Below are positions 7,488 to 16,656 of a stretch of DNA of 62,678 bases, one piece after another. Under the pieces are notes generated by a model that worked only from the letters and a program-made list of their open reading frames with translations, was not told the origin of the DNA and ran no database searches. Made by a program: the position numbers and the translations under genes. This stretch comes from Nitrospira sp. SG-bin1 (lineage in GTDB: Bacteria > Nitrospirota > Nitrospiria > Nitrospirales > Nitrospiraceae), in NCBI GenBank assembly GCA_002083365.1, contig LVWS01000037.1, positions 1 to 62,678 on the forward strand, given 5' to 3'. How positions within the stretch are numbered: the first letter of the stretch is position 1; each line of letters starts with the position of its first letter.

Positions 7488-9218
7488 TCAACATGACTGC
7501 ACGTGGGAGCAGGACAGCACTTGGTGCGCTCGACTGCCGGTCCGGTAGACGGTCAGTCCTTTGCAGCCCAGTTCATGAGCGAGCAGGAAAGCGGCGGCGA
7601 CGTCCTTGGTCGTGGCCGTAGAAGGTAAGTTGATCGTTTTTGATACGCCGCTGTCACTGTGCCGCTGAAAGACCGCTTGCATCCGGACATGTTGTTCCGG
7701 CGCGACATCATGTGCGGTCAGGAACAGCCGACGAAGATCCGCTGGGACGAGTGAAAGATGCTGTATCGATTCCTGTCGACCGATTTCCCGCCGTAACGTT
7801 GCGAGAGGAAGTCCGCGGGCTGTGGCTTGCTTGATAAACTCCGGATGCAACCGTTCGAGCCGTATCTCTTCCATGATGGTGTGGACGACGCTGACCCCAT
7901 ACAACGGCTCGATTCCCGCGGAGCAGTCGGCCAGGATGCTGATGGTGCCGGTGGGAGCAATGGTCGTGACCGTGGCATTGCGCCGGCGAAGACCCTTGGC
8001 TTCAAGGCGGCTTCCTGTATAGGCGGGAAAGGGTCCTCGTTCCTGTGCGAGTTGATGGGATGCGTTGTGGGCATGCGATCGAATGAATCCCATGAGCTGA
8101 TCGGCAACCTGAAGAGCTCCCTCCGTGTCGTACGGAATGCCAAGCCGGATCAACAGATCGGCGAAGCCCATGATCCCGAGACCGATTTTCCTGGTCTGTT
8201 TGGTGTGCGTCTCGACCGACGTCAAAGGAAAGCGGGTTCGATCGAGCACATTGTCGAGAAATCGAACAGCCAGTGGAATGATGGCTGCGAGCCGCTCATA
8301 GTCGATGGTCATCTTCCCCCGGCGCGGAGTGAGAAATCGAGCGACATTGATCGATCCGAGCGTACAAGATTCATAGGCAAGAAGCGGTTGTTCGCCGCAC
8401 GGATTGGTGGCCTCGATCTGCCCAAGATGCGGCGTGGGATTCGCTTTGTTGATGGTATCGAGAAAAAGAACACCCGGTTCCCCGGATTGCCATGCGGCGT
8501 CCACGAGTCGGTCGAACACCATGGATGCGGAAAGGCGCCGCACGAGCTTTGCGGTCCGTGGATTAATAAGCGGATACGACTGGTTTCGTATGACCGCCCG
8601 CATGAAGCCGTCGGTCAGACCCACCGACAGGTTGAAGTTCGTCATTTCGTTCGGCCGTTGCTTCACCGCGATGAAATCCAAGATGTCGGGATGATCCACT
8701 CTCAGAATACCCATGTTGGCGCCCCGTCTCGTCCCTCCCTGCTTGATGACATCCGTGGACAGGTTGAAGACGCGCATGAAGGAAACGGGGCCCGACGCGA
8801 GTCCATTGGTGGTCGCGACGCGGTCGGCGTGAGGTCGGATATGGCTGAACGAGAATCCGGTTCCGCCTCCCGACTGATGGATCAGTGCTTGATGCTTGAC
8901 GGCTTCGAAGATCGATTCCAGTGAATCGTCCACCGGCAATACGAAACATGCCGAGAGCTGTTGAAGCGGCCGTCCGGCATTCATTAAAGTTGGTGAATTC
9001 GGGAGGAAAGCCAACGACGCCATCGCCTCGTAGAATTCGCGGGCGAGACGGCGTCGGTGGGGCAGGGGCTCAACCGACGCAATGTCATCGGCCACGCGAT
9101 GGAACATGCCTGCCGGTGATTCAACGGTGGTGCCCCGTTCGTTCTTTACCAAGTAGCGTTGGCGCAAGACCGTGAGGGCGTTCGGCGACAGTTTCGGGGG
9201 TCTGAATTGGGCGCTCAT
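7488..9218 (-). CDS. nrdJ: Adenosylcobalamin-dependent (class II) ribonucleoside-diphosphate reductase
   Basis: Reduces ribonucleotides to deoxyribonucleotides using a B12-generated thiyl radical, independent of oxygen. All core residues are visible: redox pair Cys91 (LSACFV) and Cys285 (YESCTLGS), radical-site NPCGE (Asn272, Cys274, Glu276), and a C-terminal Cys pair (residues 570 and 576) that would pass electrons to the active site. At 576 aa it is short because the N-terminal ATP-cone domain is absent. The phosphate-binding motif TIAPTGTIS is present. No cobalamin riboswitch was seen upstream. Confidence 0.93.
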   Translation of the reverse strand: MSAQFRPPKLSPNALTVLRQRYLVKNERGTTVESPAGMFHRVADDIASVEPLPHRRRLAREFYEAMASLAFLPNSPTLMNAGRPLQQLSACFVLPVDDSLESIFEAVKHQALIHQSGGGTGFSFSHIRPHADRVATTNGLASGPVSFMRVFNLSTDVIKQGGTRRGANMGILRVDHPDILDFIAVKQRPNEMTNFNLSVGLTDGFMRAVIRNQSYPLINPRTAKLVRRLSASMVFDRLVDAAWQSGEPGVLFLDTINKANPTPHLGQIEATNPCGEQPLLAYESCTLGSINVARFLTPRRGKMTIDYERLAAIIPLAVRFLDNVLDRTRFPLTSVETHTKQTRKIGLGIMGFADLLIRLGIPYDTEGALQVADQLMGFIRSHAHNASHQLAQERGPFPAYTGSRLEAKGLRRRNATVTTIAPTGTISILADCSAGIEPLYGVSVVHTIMEEIRLERLHPEFIKQATARGLPLATLRREIGRQESIQHLSLVPADLRRLFLTAHDVAPEQHVRMQAVFQRHSDSGVSKTINLPSTATTKDVAAAFLLAHELGCKGLTVYRTGSRAHQVLSCSHVQSC

Positions 9219-9318
9219 ATCAAGTCGATGCCATTATAGCCTCTTCACCGGAGGCGGAACAGGTTTGACAGGTGTATCGTCCGGAGCCTCTTGCATGTTC
9301 GCCAAGAGGGCAGGCACA

Positions 9319-9750
9319 ATGCGGTTGGCCACGATCATGAAGTCCTACCGCGAAGAACTCTGGTTGGAGACCAAGACGAGACGAGCCTACATCAATATCA
9401 CACCCCGCATCGAGACCGTGGTCAAGAAGAGCGGGATCCGGGAAGGTCTTGTCTTGGTGAACGCCATGCACATCACCGCCAGTGTGTACATCAATGACGA
9501 TGAGGCGGGTCTCGTGCAGGATTATGATGATTTCTTAGAGCGTCTCGCCCCGCAGAAGGCGGTGTATCGGCATAACGACACGGGTGAAGACAACGGTGAT
9601 GCTCATCTGAAACGACAGGTGATGGGGCGGGAAGTCATCGTGGCAATTACCGAGGGCCGGCTCGACTTCGGCCCCTGGGAACAAATTTTTTATGGTGAGT
9701 TCGACGGATGTCGTCGCAAACGCGTTCTCGTGAAGATTATCGGCGAATAG
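9319..9750 (+). CDS. YjbQ / UPF0047 family protein
   Basis: A 143-aa member of the YjbQ family (secondary thiamine-phosphate synthase-like; TIGR00149). Recognisable parts are LWLETKTRRAYINITPRIE, the conserved GLVLVNAMHITASVYINDDE, and HLKRQVMGREVIVAITEGRLDFGPWEQIFYGEFDG, which contain the metal-site His, Glu and Asp residues. The start at 9319 is supported by GAGGG at 8 nt; ATG at 9337 would give 137 aa and also fits the family. It is divergent from nrdJ. Confidence 0.85.
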   Translation: MRLATIMKSYREELWLETKTRRAYINITPRIETVVKKSGIREGLVLVNAMHITASVYINDDEAGLVQDYDDFLERLAPQKAVYRHNDTGEDNGDAHLKRQVMGREVIVAITEGRLDFGPWEQIFYGEFDGCRRKRVLVKIIGE

Positions 9751-9867
9751 GAATGCGCGACGAATGGCGAGTATTCGTTCTGAGGCTTGCATGGGTGGGA
9801 AAAGTTTGGCAACATGCAGTCTGTATTGTCGAGCCATGACCGCAGGTGCGCGCAGTAGGGAGCCTCG

Positions 9868-10881
9868 ATGTTAGGCTGGTCTCGCCCCGATCCACTCACA
9901 CGGGATCTCATTCATCTCATCAATGCCCGTCGTCACGATCACGGTGACACCGATGATGCGATCGACACCTTGCAGGCGTTTTTGGAGCAGGGACGCGAAC
10001 ATGATCTGTTGACCGTGCTGGCCGCGCTCGACGAAGAAATGGCCGAATGGCTCTTCGATCTGGTCGCCGAAGCGAGTTGCACGTTGCTGTTGGACGGGCT
10101 GAACGAAGAAAAGCCGACGTACGCCACGATGGCGGCCTTGGAGCTTCCTCTCCAGGCGAACTTAACCGCTCCGCTCAAGCTGAAGGTCGATCCGATCGCT
10201 ACAGCCGATCTCCTGCACAAGTATCTCCAGCTTCCCGCGGGAACGGTCGTTCGCGTTGAGTCGCGTCTCTTGACCGATGCCACTCTGGAAATGTTGAATC
10301 TGCAATTGCTTCACGACCACCTTGTGACGGTGGCCGATTCCAGACGAGCCCAATCCGTGGCGGCGCGGGTGCTCCCTCCGGTCGAAAACACCGCGTTTCT
10401 TCTGTTCCAGTTGATCGGCGCTCCTGATCCGGGTTTGCCGGATGCGTGGGAAGACGGTCAGCGTCGTGAGGTTCTCGAAGGACTGGTGAAGCAGTGTCCG
10501 GAGCTGGCCTGTGCGCCGGATATGATCGAGGCGCCGGTGTACGCCGCGTATGCGATGTTCGATGCGCAAAATGCGGTACGTCTCCATCATCTGGCCGATG
10601 AGACCGCGGCGGTGTGGAGAGAACTGGATCCGCTGGTGCGCTCCCGCACGATCGTGCATCTCCATACACAATGCGGAAACGGTGTCTATATGCCCGTGTG
10701 GACCGATCTGTTCGATCCGGAACTTCCTGACGAACATGGCCCTGTCTGGACCTCTCCCGACGTCTGGGTCTTTACCGCCGATCTTCCGATTGAATGGCCG
10801 GGTGAGATGTTGACCAATCGGTTGTTGGCGGAAGGCTGTACGAGATTCGAGAATCACATCGTCGAAACGCCGGATAACTAG
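9868..10881 (+). CDS. Conserved protein of unknown function
   Basis: A 337-aa acidic, leucine-rich protein that I do not recognise. It has no signal peptide or membrane helix, so it is probably cytoplasmic, and looks mostly helical in its first 150 residues (DTLQAFLEQGREHDLLTVLAALDEE). Conserved-looking aromatic and proline patches lie toward the C-terminus (GNGVYMPVWTDLFDP, DVWVFTADLPIEWPG). A GGGAG lies 5 nt before the ATG. It stands alone between yjbQ and the GLG1-repeat protein, with clean codon use and no decay. Confidence 0.7.
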   Translation: MLGWSRPDPLTRDLIHLINARRHDHGDTDDAIDTLQAFLEQGREHDLLTVLAALDEEMAEWLFDLVAEASCTLLLDGLNEEKPTYATMAALELPLQANLTAPLKLKVDPIATADLLHKYLQLPAGTVVRVESRLLTDATLEMLNLQLLHDHLVTVADSRRAQSVAARVLPPVENTAFLLFQLIGAPDPGLPDAWEDGQRREVLEGLVKQCPELACAPDMIEAPVYAAYAMFDAQNAVRLHHLADETAAVWRELDPLVRSRTIVHLHTQCGNGVYMPVWTDLFDPELPDEHGPVWTSPDVWVFTADLPIEWPGEMLTNRLLAEGCTRFENHIVETPDN

Positions 10882-11010
10882 CTTCACCCGCTCCTGTCCC
10901 ATCTCGCCTCCTTCATGTGCCCCTCGATCCAGTTTGTTCGGCGGATTCACCGCTTGCTCAAAACCCCTGTTTCGATGATTTTCCCGCGGCTTTATTTTAT
11001 TCTCACCGTC

Positions 11011-11622
11011 ATGAAGACCGGCAATCCTGATGACCGTTCCGGAAGAGCCATCACGAACTCCATATCGATAGCTGGTTTGATCTTGGTCTGGACCATCATC
11101 TGGGCCAATTTTCCGTCGAAGGAGGAACTCCTCTCGGCACAATCGGTTACCCCGGTCGCTCAAGCGCAGCGCGTACCCGAACTCGATCTCACGATTCCCG
11201 GAGTATCCAGTCGACCGATCGACCGTTCAGCGGGTGTCGGCGACGCGGCCTCTGTGAGAGGATTGGAAGGCCTGGCCCTCTCCAGGGACAACCGAGCCAG
11301 GCAAGTCGCGGAAGTGAAGTGCGAGGCGGAGGTCCTACAGTACTGCCCCGATTCTCTGGACGGTGAAGACCGGCGGCGTTGTGTGACGCATGGTCTCAAA
11401 CGATTAACTCCGTCCTGCCAGCAAATCGTACGGCAACGGTTGGTGCGTTGGAAGGAGGCGGAAGGGTATAGGCTCGCTTGCATCGAAGATGTGAAGCGGA
11501 TCTGTCAGACCGTGGAACCCGGTGATGGCCGAATCCTGCAATGTTTACAGGAACACGAACAAGATCTCTCTGAAGGTTGCTACCAAAGCTTACCCAAAGG
11601 TCGCCTCCATCTGCGAAACTGA
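11011..11622 (+). CDS. Membrane-anchored protein with two Cys-rich GLG1-type repeats
   Basis: About 203 aa from the ATG at 11011. A membrane helix (ISIAGLILVWTIIWANF) near residue 20 anchors it, followed by a linker and two cysteine repeats: CEAEVLQYCPDS..RRRCVTHGLKRLTPSC and CIEDVKRICQTVEP..ILQCLQEHEQDLSEGC. This four-cysteine spacing is that of the Cys-rich GLG1 repeat (PF00839), named from Golgi apparatus protein 1 and also found in some secreted bacterial proteins. A longer frame from 10915 exists; neither start has a good ribosome binding site. The function is unknown. Confidence 0.65.
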   Translation: MKTGNPDDRSGRAITNSISIAGLILVWTIIWANFPSKEELLSAQSVTPVAQAQRVPELDLTIPGVSSRPIDRSAGVGDAASVRGLEGLALSRDNRARQVAEVKCEAEVLQYCPDSLDGEDRRRCVTHGLKRLTPSCQQIVRQRLVRWKEAEGYRLACIEDVKRICQTVEPGDGRILQCLQEHEQDLSEGCYQSLPKGRLHLRN

Positions 11623-11745
11623 AGCGTTGTACACCGCATCGCCTCGCCCTTGCTTGATTGGTTAATGTTGAGGAATCATAGACAGTGATGAGGGGAAGGT
11701 TCGCCGGAAAGCAAATTCTCTCGTCGAAAAGACGGTACCAGGTAG

Positions 11746-13143
11746 TTACGCGGCCAGCCCTTCGAGGCAGGATCGAAGCTCGGCGGCGAATTCGCCGGCC
11801 CGGCGATAGCGCAGGGCCGGATCTTTTTGCAATGCGCGATCCAAGAGATCTTTTATAACGGGGGGGATATCCGGTCTGATCGCTCTTACGCTGAGATGCG
11901 GCGTGTGCGCGATGGCGAACAACAAGGCTGACACGTTGTCCGCTGTAAAGGGCGGCCGACCGGTCAGGAGTTCGAACATCACGACGGCGAGCGAAAAAAT
12001 ATCGGATCGTCCATCCACCTTTTTCCCGGCGATTTGCTCGGGGGACATGTACGTGGGAGTTCCCAAGACGATATTCGTCTGAGTTTTCGAGGACGTGGCC
12101 ATCTTGGCGATGCCAAAGTCCATGATCTTCACGACATCATCGGCGGTGAGCATGATGTTGGCCGGTTTGATGTCGCGGTGTACGACGCCCTGCTGATGCG
12201 CATAATCCATGGCGTCGGCGACGGTGGCGAGTATCGAGATCACTTTCTCGATCGGGAGGAGATTCGGTTTCCGCGACCACTGCGTGAGTGTGGTGCCCTG
12301 AAGCATCTCCATCGCGATATAGCCGAGGTCGTCTTCCTCCCCGGCGTCGAAGATCGTGACGATGTTGGGGTGAGACAATCGCCCGGTGGATTCGGCTTCC
12401 CGAAAGAACCGAGCTTTCACCTCCTGCAGTTTCTCGCGGTCGTCGATCTCGTCGAGCCGCATGGTTTTGATCGCCACGAATCGCTGAATCGTCGGATCTT
12501 TCCCCAGATACACCACCCCCATCGAGCCGCGTCCCAGCTCCTTGAGAACCTTGTAGCGACCGAGTGTGCTGGGCGGACCGTTTTGTGTGGGGAGGGTGCG
12601 CGTTGCGGTCCCGGATTCGCCGCGGTCTGGTTCCTGGTCGATGGCGTCGGCATCTTCGGCCGGCGGTACAGGTTCTTTATGCCGAGGCGATGCTGCGGGT
12701 ATCGCGAAAAAACGACGCAGTGCGTCAAGATGTAGGAGCCAAGCCGCGGTGATCCAAACCCCGATCAGCGTCAATGCGGCCGCGTAGGCCATCGTATAGC
12801 GGGTGTGTCCCACACGGTCGAGGAGTGAAAGGCCGGTAATCCGGAGGGACTTATCCACCACGATGACAGTGAACAGCGTTGTGACCGGAAGAACCAGATG
12901 TCGCAGAAATGAAAAACCTCGGCCGTTATCCGGCATCTGTCGGAGTGCGCGAAGTGAAAGCATGCAGAGGGCGACCAACCCTGTTCCTTCAATGAGAAGT
13001 CGGACGGTTTGGAAGCTGGTCAGGCCGAACAGGGTGAGAGGAAATGACTGTGCAACCGGCAGTTTGCTCAGAATGGGACCGGCAAAGAGCGCGATCAGTG
13101 CGACCGACACATATTGAAGGGTCCAACCCGATGCGTTGACCAT
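11746..13143 (-). CDS. Serine/threonine protein kinase with N-terminal membrane domain
   Basis: A 465-aa kinase with an unusual order. Residues 1-145 form about four membrane helices, a low-complexity acidic linker follows (145-195), and the kinase domain fills 197-460. Kinase motifs are complete: Gly loop LGRGSMGVVYLG, VAIK (Lys226), catalytic loop HRDIKPANIM, DFGIAK, and activation segment GTPTYMSPEQ. Most bacterial Hanks-type kinases instead have the kinase domain first and a single helix after it. The signal sensed is unknown, and no phosphatase is adjacent. Confidence 0.88.
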   Translation of the reverse strand: MVNASGWTLQYVSVALIALFAGPILSKLPVAQSFPLTLFGLTSFQTVRLLIEGTGLVALCMLSLRALRQMPDNGRGFSFLRHLVLPVTTLFTVIVVDKSLRITGLSLLDRVGHTRYTMAYAAALTLIGVWITAAWLLHLDALRRFFAIPAASPRHKEPVPPAEDADAIDQEPDRGESGTATRTLPTQNGPPSTLGRYKVLKELGRGSMGVVYLGKDPTIQRFVAIKTMRLDEIDDREKLQEVKARFFREAESTGRLSHPNIVTIFDAGEEDDLGYIAMEMLQGTTLTQWSRKPNLLPIEKVISILATVADAMDYAHQQGVVHRDIKPANIMLTADDVVKIMDFGIAKMATSSKTQTNIVLGTPTYMSPEQIAGKKVDGRSDIFSLAVVMFELLTGRPPFTADNVSALLFAIAHTPHLSVRAIRPDIPPVIKDLLDRALQKDPALRYRRAGEFAAELRSCLEGLAA

Positions 13144-13230
13144 GGGTGACGAAATCTGAAGCTAGTCAGTAGTCTAGCGGATCCCGAAGAGGAGTCAATG
13201 GATTGGGAGAAATATACGGAGGAGACCACA

Positions 13231-14079
13231 TCAGAGCCGTCCGGCGGCTGCCTTCATCTTTGGAAGCAATGAGGTTGGAATGTGCAATGTGCCCTTGCCG
13301 ATCCCGACTTCGATATCGGGTTTCGTGAGACCATGAAAGTCGCTTCCGCCGGTGACGAGAAGACCGAGTTGACTCGCGAGGCTGAGATATGCTCGAGTCT
13401 GTCGCGCTGCATGCGTGCTATAGTAAACTTCCACGCCGTCGAGTCCTTCAGCTTTCAATTGTCGAACCAGATCGGCCAGCGACTGTTCTGCGACCTTGAC
13501 CCACGTCGGATGGGCCAGCACGGCCAGCCCGCCAGCCGACTTGATCCAGCGAATAGCCTCGACGGGGCTTGGAAGCTCACGCGGAACGTAAGCCGGTTTA
13601 CCCTCGGCGAGAAACCGATCGAAGGCTTCTTTGGCGGATGTGACGACTTGTTTGTCCATCAAGACGCGGGCGATGTGGGGCCTGCCGATTGAATCGGTGC
13701 CGGCGAGCGCACGGACTTCGTCGTAGGTGATGTCCACCCCTAGAGCCTGTAATCGTTCGATAATCTTAGGATTCCGGCGATGACGACTGTCTCGTAGCGT
13801 TTTGAGGCGAGCGAGTAAATCGGAACTTTGCCAGTCAAGAAAGTATCCAAGGATATGTAATTCGGAGTTGCCGGCAAGCGAGCTGATTTCCACTCCGGGT
13901 ACCACTTCGATCCCACAGTGGTTTCCAACCACCATGGCTTCCGCGACGCCGGTCGTGATGTCGTGATCGGTGATCGCCAAGGCCGTTACGCCGGCTCGCT
14001 GCGCCATGTTCACCACCTCGGTCGGTGAACAGCTTCCATCCGAGTGGGTTGTATGGAGATGAAGGTCCAGGCGGCTCAT
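13231..14079 (-). CDS. PHP-domain phosphoesterase, RNase AM / YciV type
   Basis: A 282-aa PHP protein beginning with the metal-binding DLHLHTTHSDGSCSPTEV, followed by ALAITDHDITTGVAEA and VVPGVEISS, then VLAHPTW and TGGSDFHG at the C-terminal end. These are the residues that bind three metals in the E. coli YciV group, which removes phosphate from 3',5'-bisphosphonucleotides and trims RNA 5' ends. Its start overlaps the stop of the FolB fusion gene by 4 bp, so it is translated as the second gene of a pair. Confidence 0.85.
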   Translation of the reverse strand: MSRLDLHLHTTHSDGSCSPTEVVNMAQRAGVTALAITDHDITTGVAEAMVVGNHCGIEVVPGVEISSLAGNSELHILGYFLDWQSSDLLARLKTLRDSRHRRNPKIIERLQALGVDITYDEVRALAGTDSIGRPHIARVLMDKQVVTSAKEAFDRFLAEGKPAYVPRELPSPVEAIRWIKSAGGLAVLAHPTWVKVAEQSLADLVRQLKAEGLDGVEVYYSTHAARQTRAYLSLASQLGLLVTGGSDFHGLTKPDIEVGIGKGTLHIPTSLLPKMKAAAGRL

Positions 14080-15014
14080 GGCGAAGATTCCGGAGATTTG
14101 GTTTTTTGGGCCAGCAGTCGGGCCGTATAGACGGACTCCACCCCGCTCGCTCCTTCGTGGAGTCCTTCGTCATAATGGAGAATGCGAAGGCCGCGCGTGA
14201 GGTTCAAGAGCTCGCAAGGGGCAAGGCAGAACTCTCGACGCTTTGGATGGTGGCGTTGGATGTGGTTGTCGACGGTAAAAGTTTCGTACAGCAACACGCC
14301 ACCGGGCTTCAGTGCTTCGATGAAAGAGGGAAAGAGCGGTCTGTGCAAGTAAAAGAAGGTGAGAATGACATCGTACGTTTCATGTCCAAGAGCCGGTGGC
14401 TGCGGCGATTGCTCCAGGTCGAGCACTCGCGACCTGAGACCCGTGAGGTGCCGCGTGTGGGCGCTCTGAGAAAGTTGTGCGAGGGCCTGCTCATCATGAT
14501 CGATGGCTTCGACCTGGTAACCCAACGAGGCGAGGAATAAGGCATGACGCCCGCTGCCGGAAGCCACATCGAGGACCGTGCCTTTAGGAAGCCGATGAAG
14601 CTGTTGAATGAGAAACGGGGCCGGTGGAGGGTCCGCACGAACGACCTGCTGCGCGAGTCTGGTACGCTCAATCTCGATCCCAACGGAGCGAGTGACGAAG
14701 GAGATCGGAGGGTGCAGTTTCCGCAGCCACAGCTTGATACGGCTGACCGAGAATTCATCGAAGAGAGTGCTCACGAGTCGTTCCGCCAGCGTTTCCAGCA
14801 GCTGGGACTCCTGAACGGTTCCAATATCGACGACGCGCTGTGCCACTTTTGCATAGTCGATCGTGTGATCAAGAACATCGGACAATCCGGCCGTCTCAAG
14901 CCGACAGTCCAATTCCAAATCGACGGCGAGAGGTTGCGGACGAGCACGTTCTTCAGACGTCACGCCGCAGCGGCCGCGGAACTCCAAGTGCTCGATGACG
15001 ATCCGTCCCCCCAT
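14076..15014 (-). CDS. Fusion of dihydroneopterin aldolase (FolB) and SAM-dependent methyltransferase
   Basis: One continuous 312-aa frame with two domains. Residues 1-118 are a full dihydroneopterin aldolase, with GVTSEER (Glu22), DYAKVAQ (Tyr54) and RKLHPP (Lys99) matching FolB catalytic positions; this enzyme acts in folate synthesis. Residues about 125-300 are a class I methyltransferase with motif I VLDVASGSGRHALFLA at 148-163, an acidic VEAIDHD motif II and DVILTFFYLHRPLF. No stop or shift separates them. The methyl acceptor is unknown, and whether it relates to pterins cannot be told. Confidence 0.82.
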   Translation of the reverse strand: MGGRIVIEHLEFRGRCGVTSEERARPQPLAVDLELDCRLETAGLSDVLDHTIDYAKVAQRVVDIGTVQESQLLETLAERLVSTLFDEFSVSRIKLWLRKLHPPISFVTRSVGIEIERTRLAQQVVRADPPPAPFLIQQLHRLPKGTVLDVASGSGRHALFLASLGYQVEAIDHDEQALAQLSQSAHTRHLTGLRSRVLDLEQSPQPPALGHETYDVILTFFYLHRPLFPSFIEALKPGGVLLYETFTVDNHIQRHHPKRREFCLAPCELLNLTRGLRILHYDEGLHEGASGVESVYTARLLAQKTKSPESSP

Positions 15015-15099
15015 GAAGGCATTGTCGAAGATCGGATTTCAGACTGTCAAGCGGGGAAGTGAGATGGGGTTGGGGCGAAAAGCGTGATGGCGCGGAGGC

Positions 15100-16656
15100 C
15101 TAGACGAAGTAACGGCTCGTGTCGAATTTGTGTTCCGTATTGTCAACGAGCCGGACGATGCTGTGGCGGTATTCGCCGACGTCGTCTTTCTCGGTCAGAT
15201 CCAACTCCGGGCCGTTATCGACGGGAGTTCCCTGGGCGTCAGCGATCACCTTGACGAGCGGCCGCTCACTCTCGGTCTTCTCGGCGGCCGGTTTCAGTAC
15301 GACGGCGAACTCATCCGAGTCGAGGACCACCAAACTTCCGATCGGAATGATTCCCACGCAATTGACGAACAGTTTGAGCAAGGTTGCATCAAAGCTCTTT
15401 CCGGATTTGGCAAGCATCATGTCCAAGACTTTCGATGGCGACATCGGTTCCCGGCGGTAGATGCGGGACGATGTCATGGCATCGTAGCAGTCGGCGATCG
15501 TGAGGATCCGACCCGTCAGTGACAGCTTCCACGGTGTTCTTAATTTGGGATAGCCGGAATAGTCCAAGTTCATGTGGTGTTCGAACGATGCCGCGGCCAT
15601 GCGCACTGGAAGATTGGTGATGCCCCGTAATTGCGTGAGGCTCAGGACCCCTTCGGTGGGGTGGTTGCGCATCATCGTCCATTCATCTTCAGTGAACTCC
15701 CCCGGTTTATTCAGAACCTCAAGGGGAATGGTTGATTTTCCCATGTCATGAAACAGTGCGGCCAAGCCAAGATCGGCGAGCTCGATTTTTGGGTAGCCGG
15801 CCCTGTTGGCGAGCGCGATGGAGAGCAGCGAGACGTTGACGGAGTGATTATGGGTGTATTGATCGTGACAGCGAAGCGTCGTGAGGCCCAGCATGGTCAG
15901 CTCGTCCTGCATCATCAAATCGACGATATTCTGAATGGCACGTTTCGCCTGCTTGAAGCTCAGCGCCTTGCCGTCACGGGACGACTGAGTCAGATTGCCG
16001 ACTGCCTCGGCGGCTTTTCCATACGCCGCTTTGGAACGTGCCTTGCGTCGAGCCGTCGAATTGCCGTCTTCCCCCAGGTCCTCTTTCAGGCTGAGGAGAC
16101 GAGGGTCCTGAAGGTCAATGCCGGCCACGGCCAGATGCTTCAGCTCTTGCCGGAAGTCTTCGATGGATTTCGTGGCTGGATCGAGACTGACGAAGAGATG
16201 GGCAAACTCTCGCAGGTCCTTGGAAGACACCGATGAAGAAAACGTCAACCCGCCGATCTTCCATTTTTTCAAGGCGTCAAGGATGCTCGACACGACCAGC
16301 ATCTGTTGCGCCGTCACTTTGAGATGGTTCTCGCCGAGGAAGAGGAAATCGTCCTGTACCCACAGGGTGACCGGCTGATCGTGGGCCAGGGTTTCAATGA
16401 GAGTCAACATGGTCGCGACGGGTTTGTCCAAGGCGGCATTGGCACGGCCGTGGATCTTCGACGTCTTAATCAACGTATTCAACTGTGTGATGAGCTGGAA
16501 TCCCAGCATCACCAATTGTTGGTCGAGAATATCTCCGGCTTCTGATCCTTGGCCGATCTTTCGCGCCAGTGATTTTTCGTGGGTCAGAATCGGTTGGATG
16601 CTGTCTTCAGCGGGTGGGTTTTGTAGAGGGTGAGATTGGCGTTCTTTCACGATCAC
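15100..16656 (-). CDS. HD-GYP domain protein (cyclic-di-GMP phosphodiesterase family)
   Basis: About 518 aa from a GTG at 16656 that overlaps the stop of the upstream gene (GTGA). The C-terminal half carries the HD-GYP pattern: HNHSVNVS, HDMGKSTIP, NHPTEG, and EHHMNLDYSGYP in place of the usual HHExxDGxGYP, so the metal and substrate sites are mostly kept but the loop is altered. The N-terminal 200 residues are a helical module like that of the upstream protein. It probably degrades or senses cyclic di-GMP. An ATG at 16914 is in frame but gives an Arg-rich N-terminus lying wholly inside the upstream gene. Confidence 0.8.
   Translation of the reverse strand: MIVKERQSHPLQNPPAEDSIQPILTHEKSLARKIGQGSEAGDILDQQLVMLGFQLITQLNTLIKTSKIHGRANAALDKPVATMLTLIETLAHDQPVTLWVQDDFLFLGENHLKVTAQQMLVVSSILDALKKWKIGGLTFSSSVSSKDLREFAHLFVSLDPATKSIEDFRQELKHLAVAGIDLQDPRLLSLKEDLGEDGNSTARRKARSKAAYGKAAEAVGNLTQSSRDGKALSFKQAKRAIQNIVDLMMQDELTMLGLTTLRCHDQYTHNHSVNVSLLSIALANRAGYPKIELADLGLAALFHDMGKSTIPLEVLNKPGEFTEDEWTMMRNHPTEGVLSLTQLRGITNLPVRMAAASFEHHMNLDYSGYPKLRTPWKLSLTGRILTIADCYDAMTSSRIYRREPMSPSKVLDMMLAKSGKSFDATLLKLFVNCVGIIPIGSLVVLDSDEFAVVLKPAAEKTESERPLVKVIADAQGTPVDNGPELDLTEKDDVGEYRHSIVRLVDNTEHKFDTSRYFV

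Noticed and set aside
9219..9318. Possible cobalamin riboswitch upstream of the B12-dependent nrdJ
   Set aside because: The short interval has no B12-box-like sequence and is too small for the aptamer.
10162..11163. 333-codon minus-strand frame
   Set aside because: It covers the antisense of the gene at 9868-10881, which has a ribosome binding site and natural composition; the antisense is Arg/His-rich.
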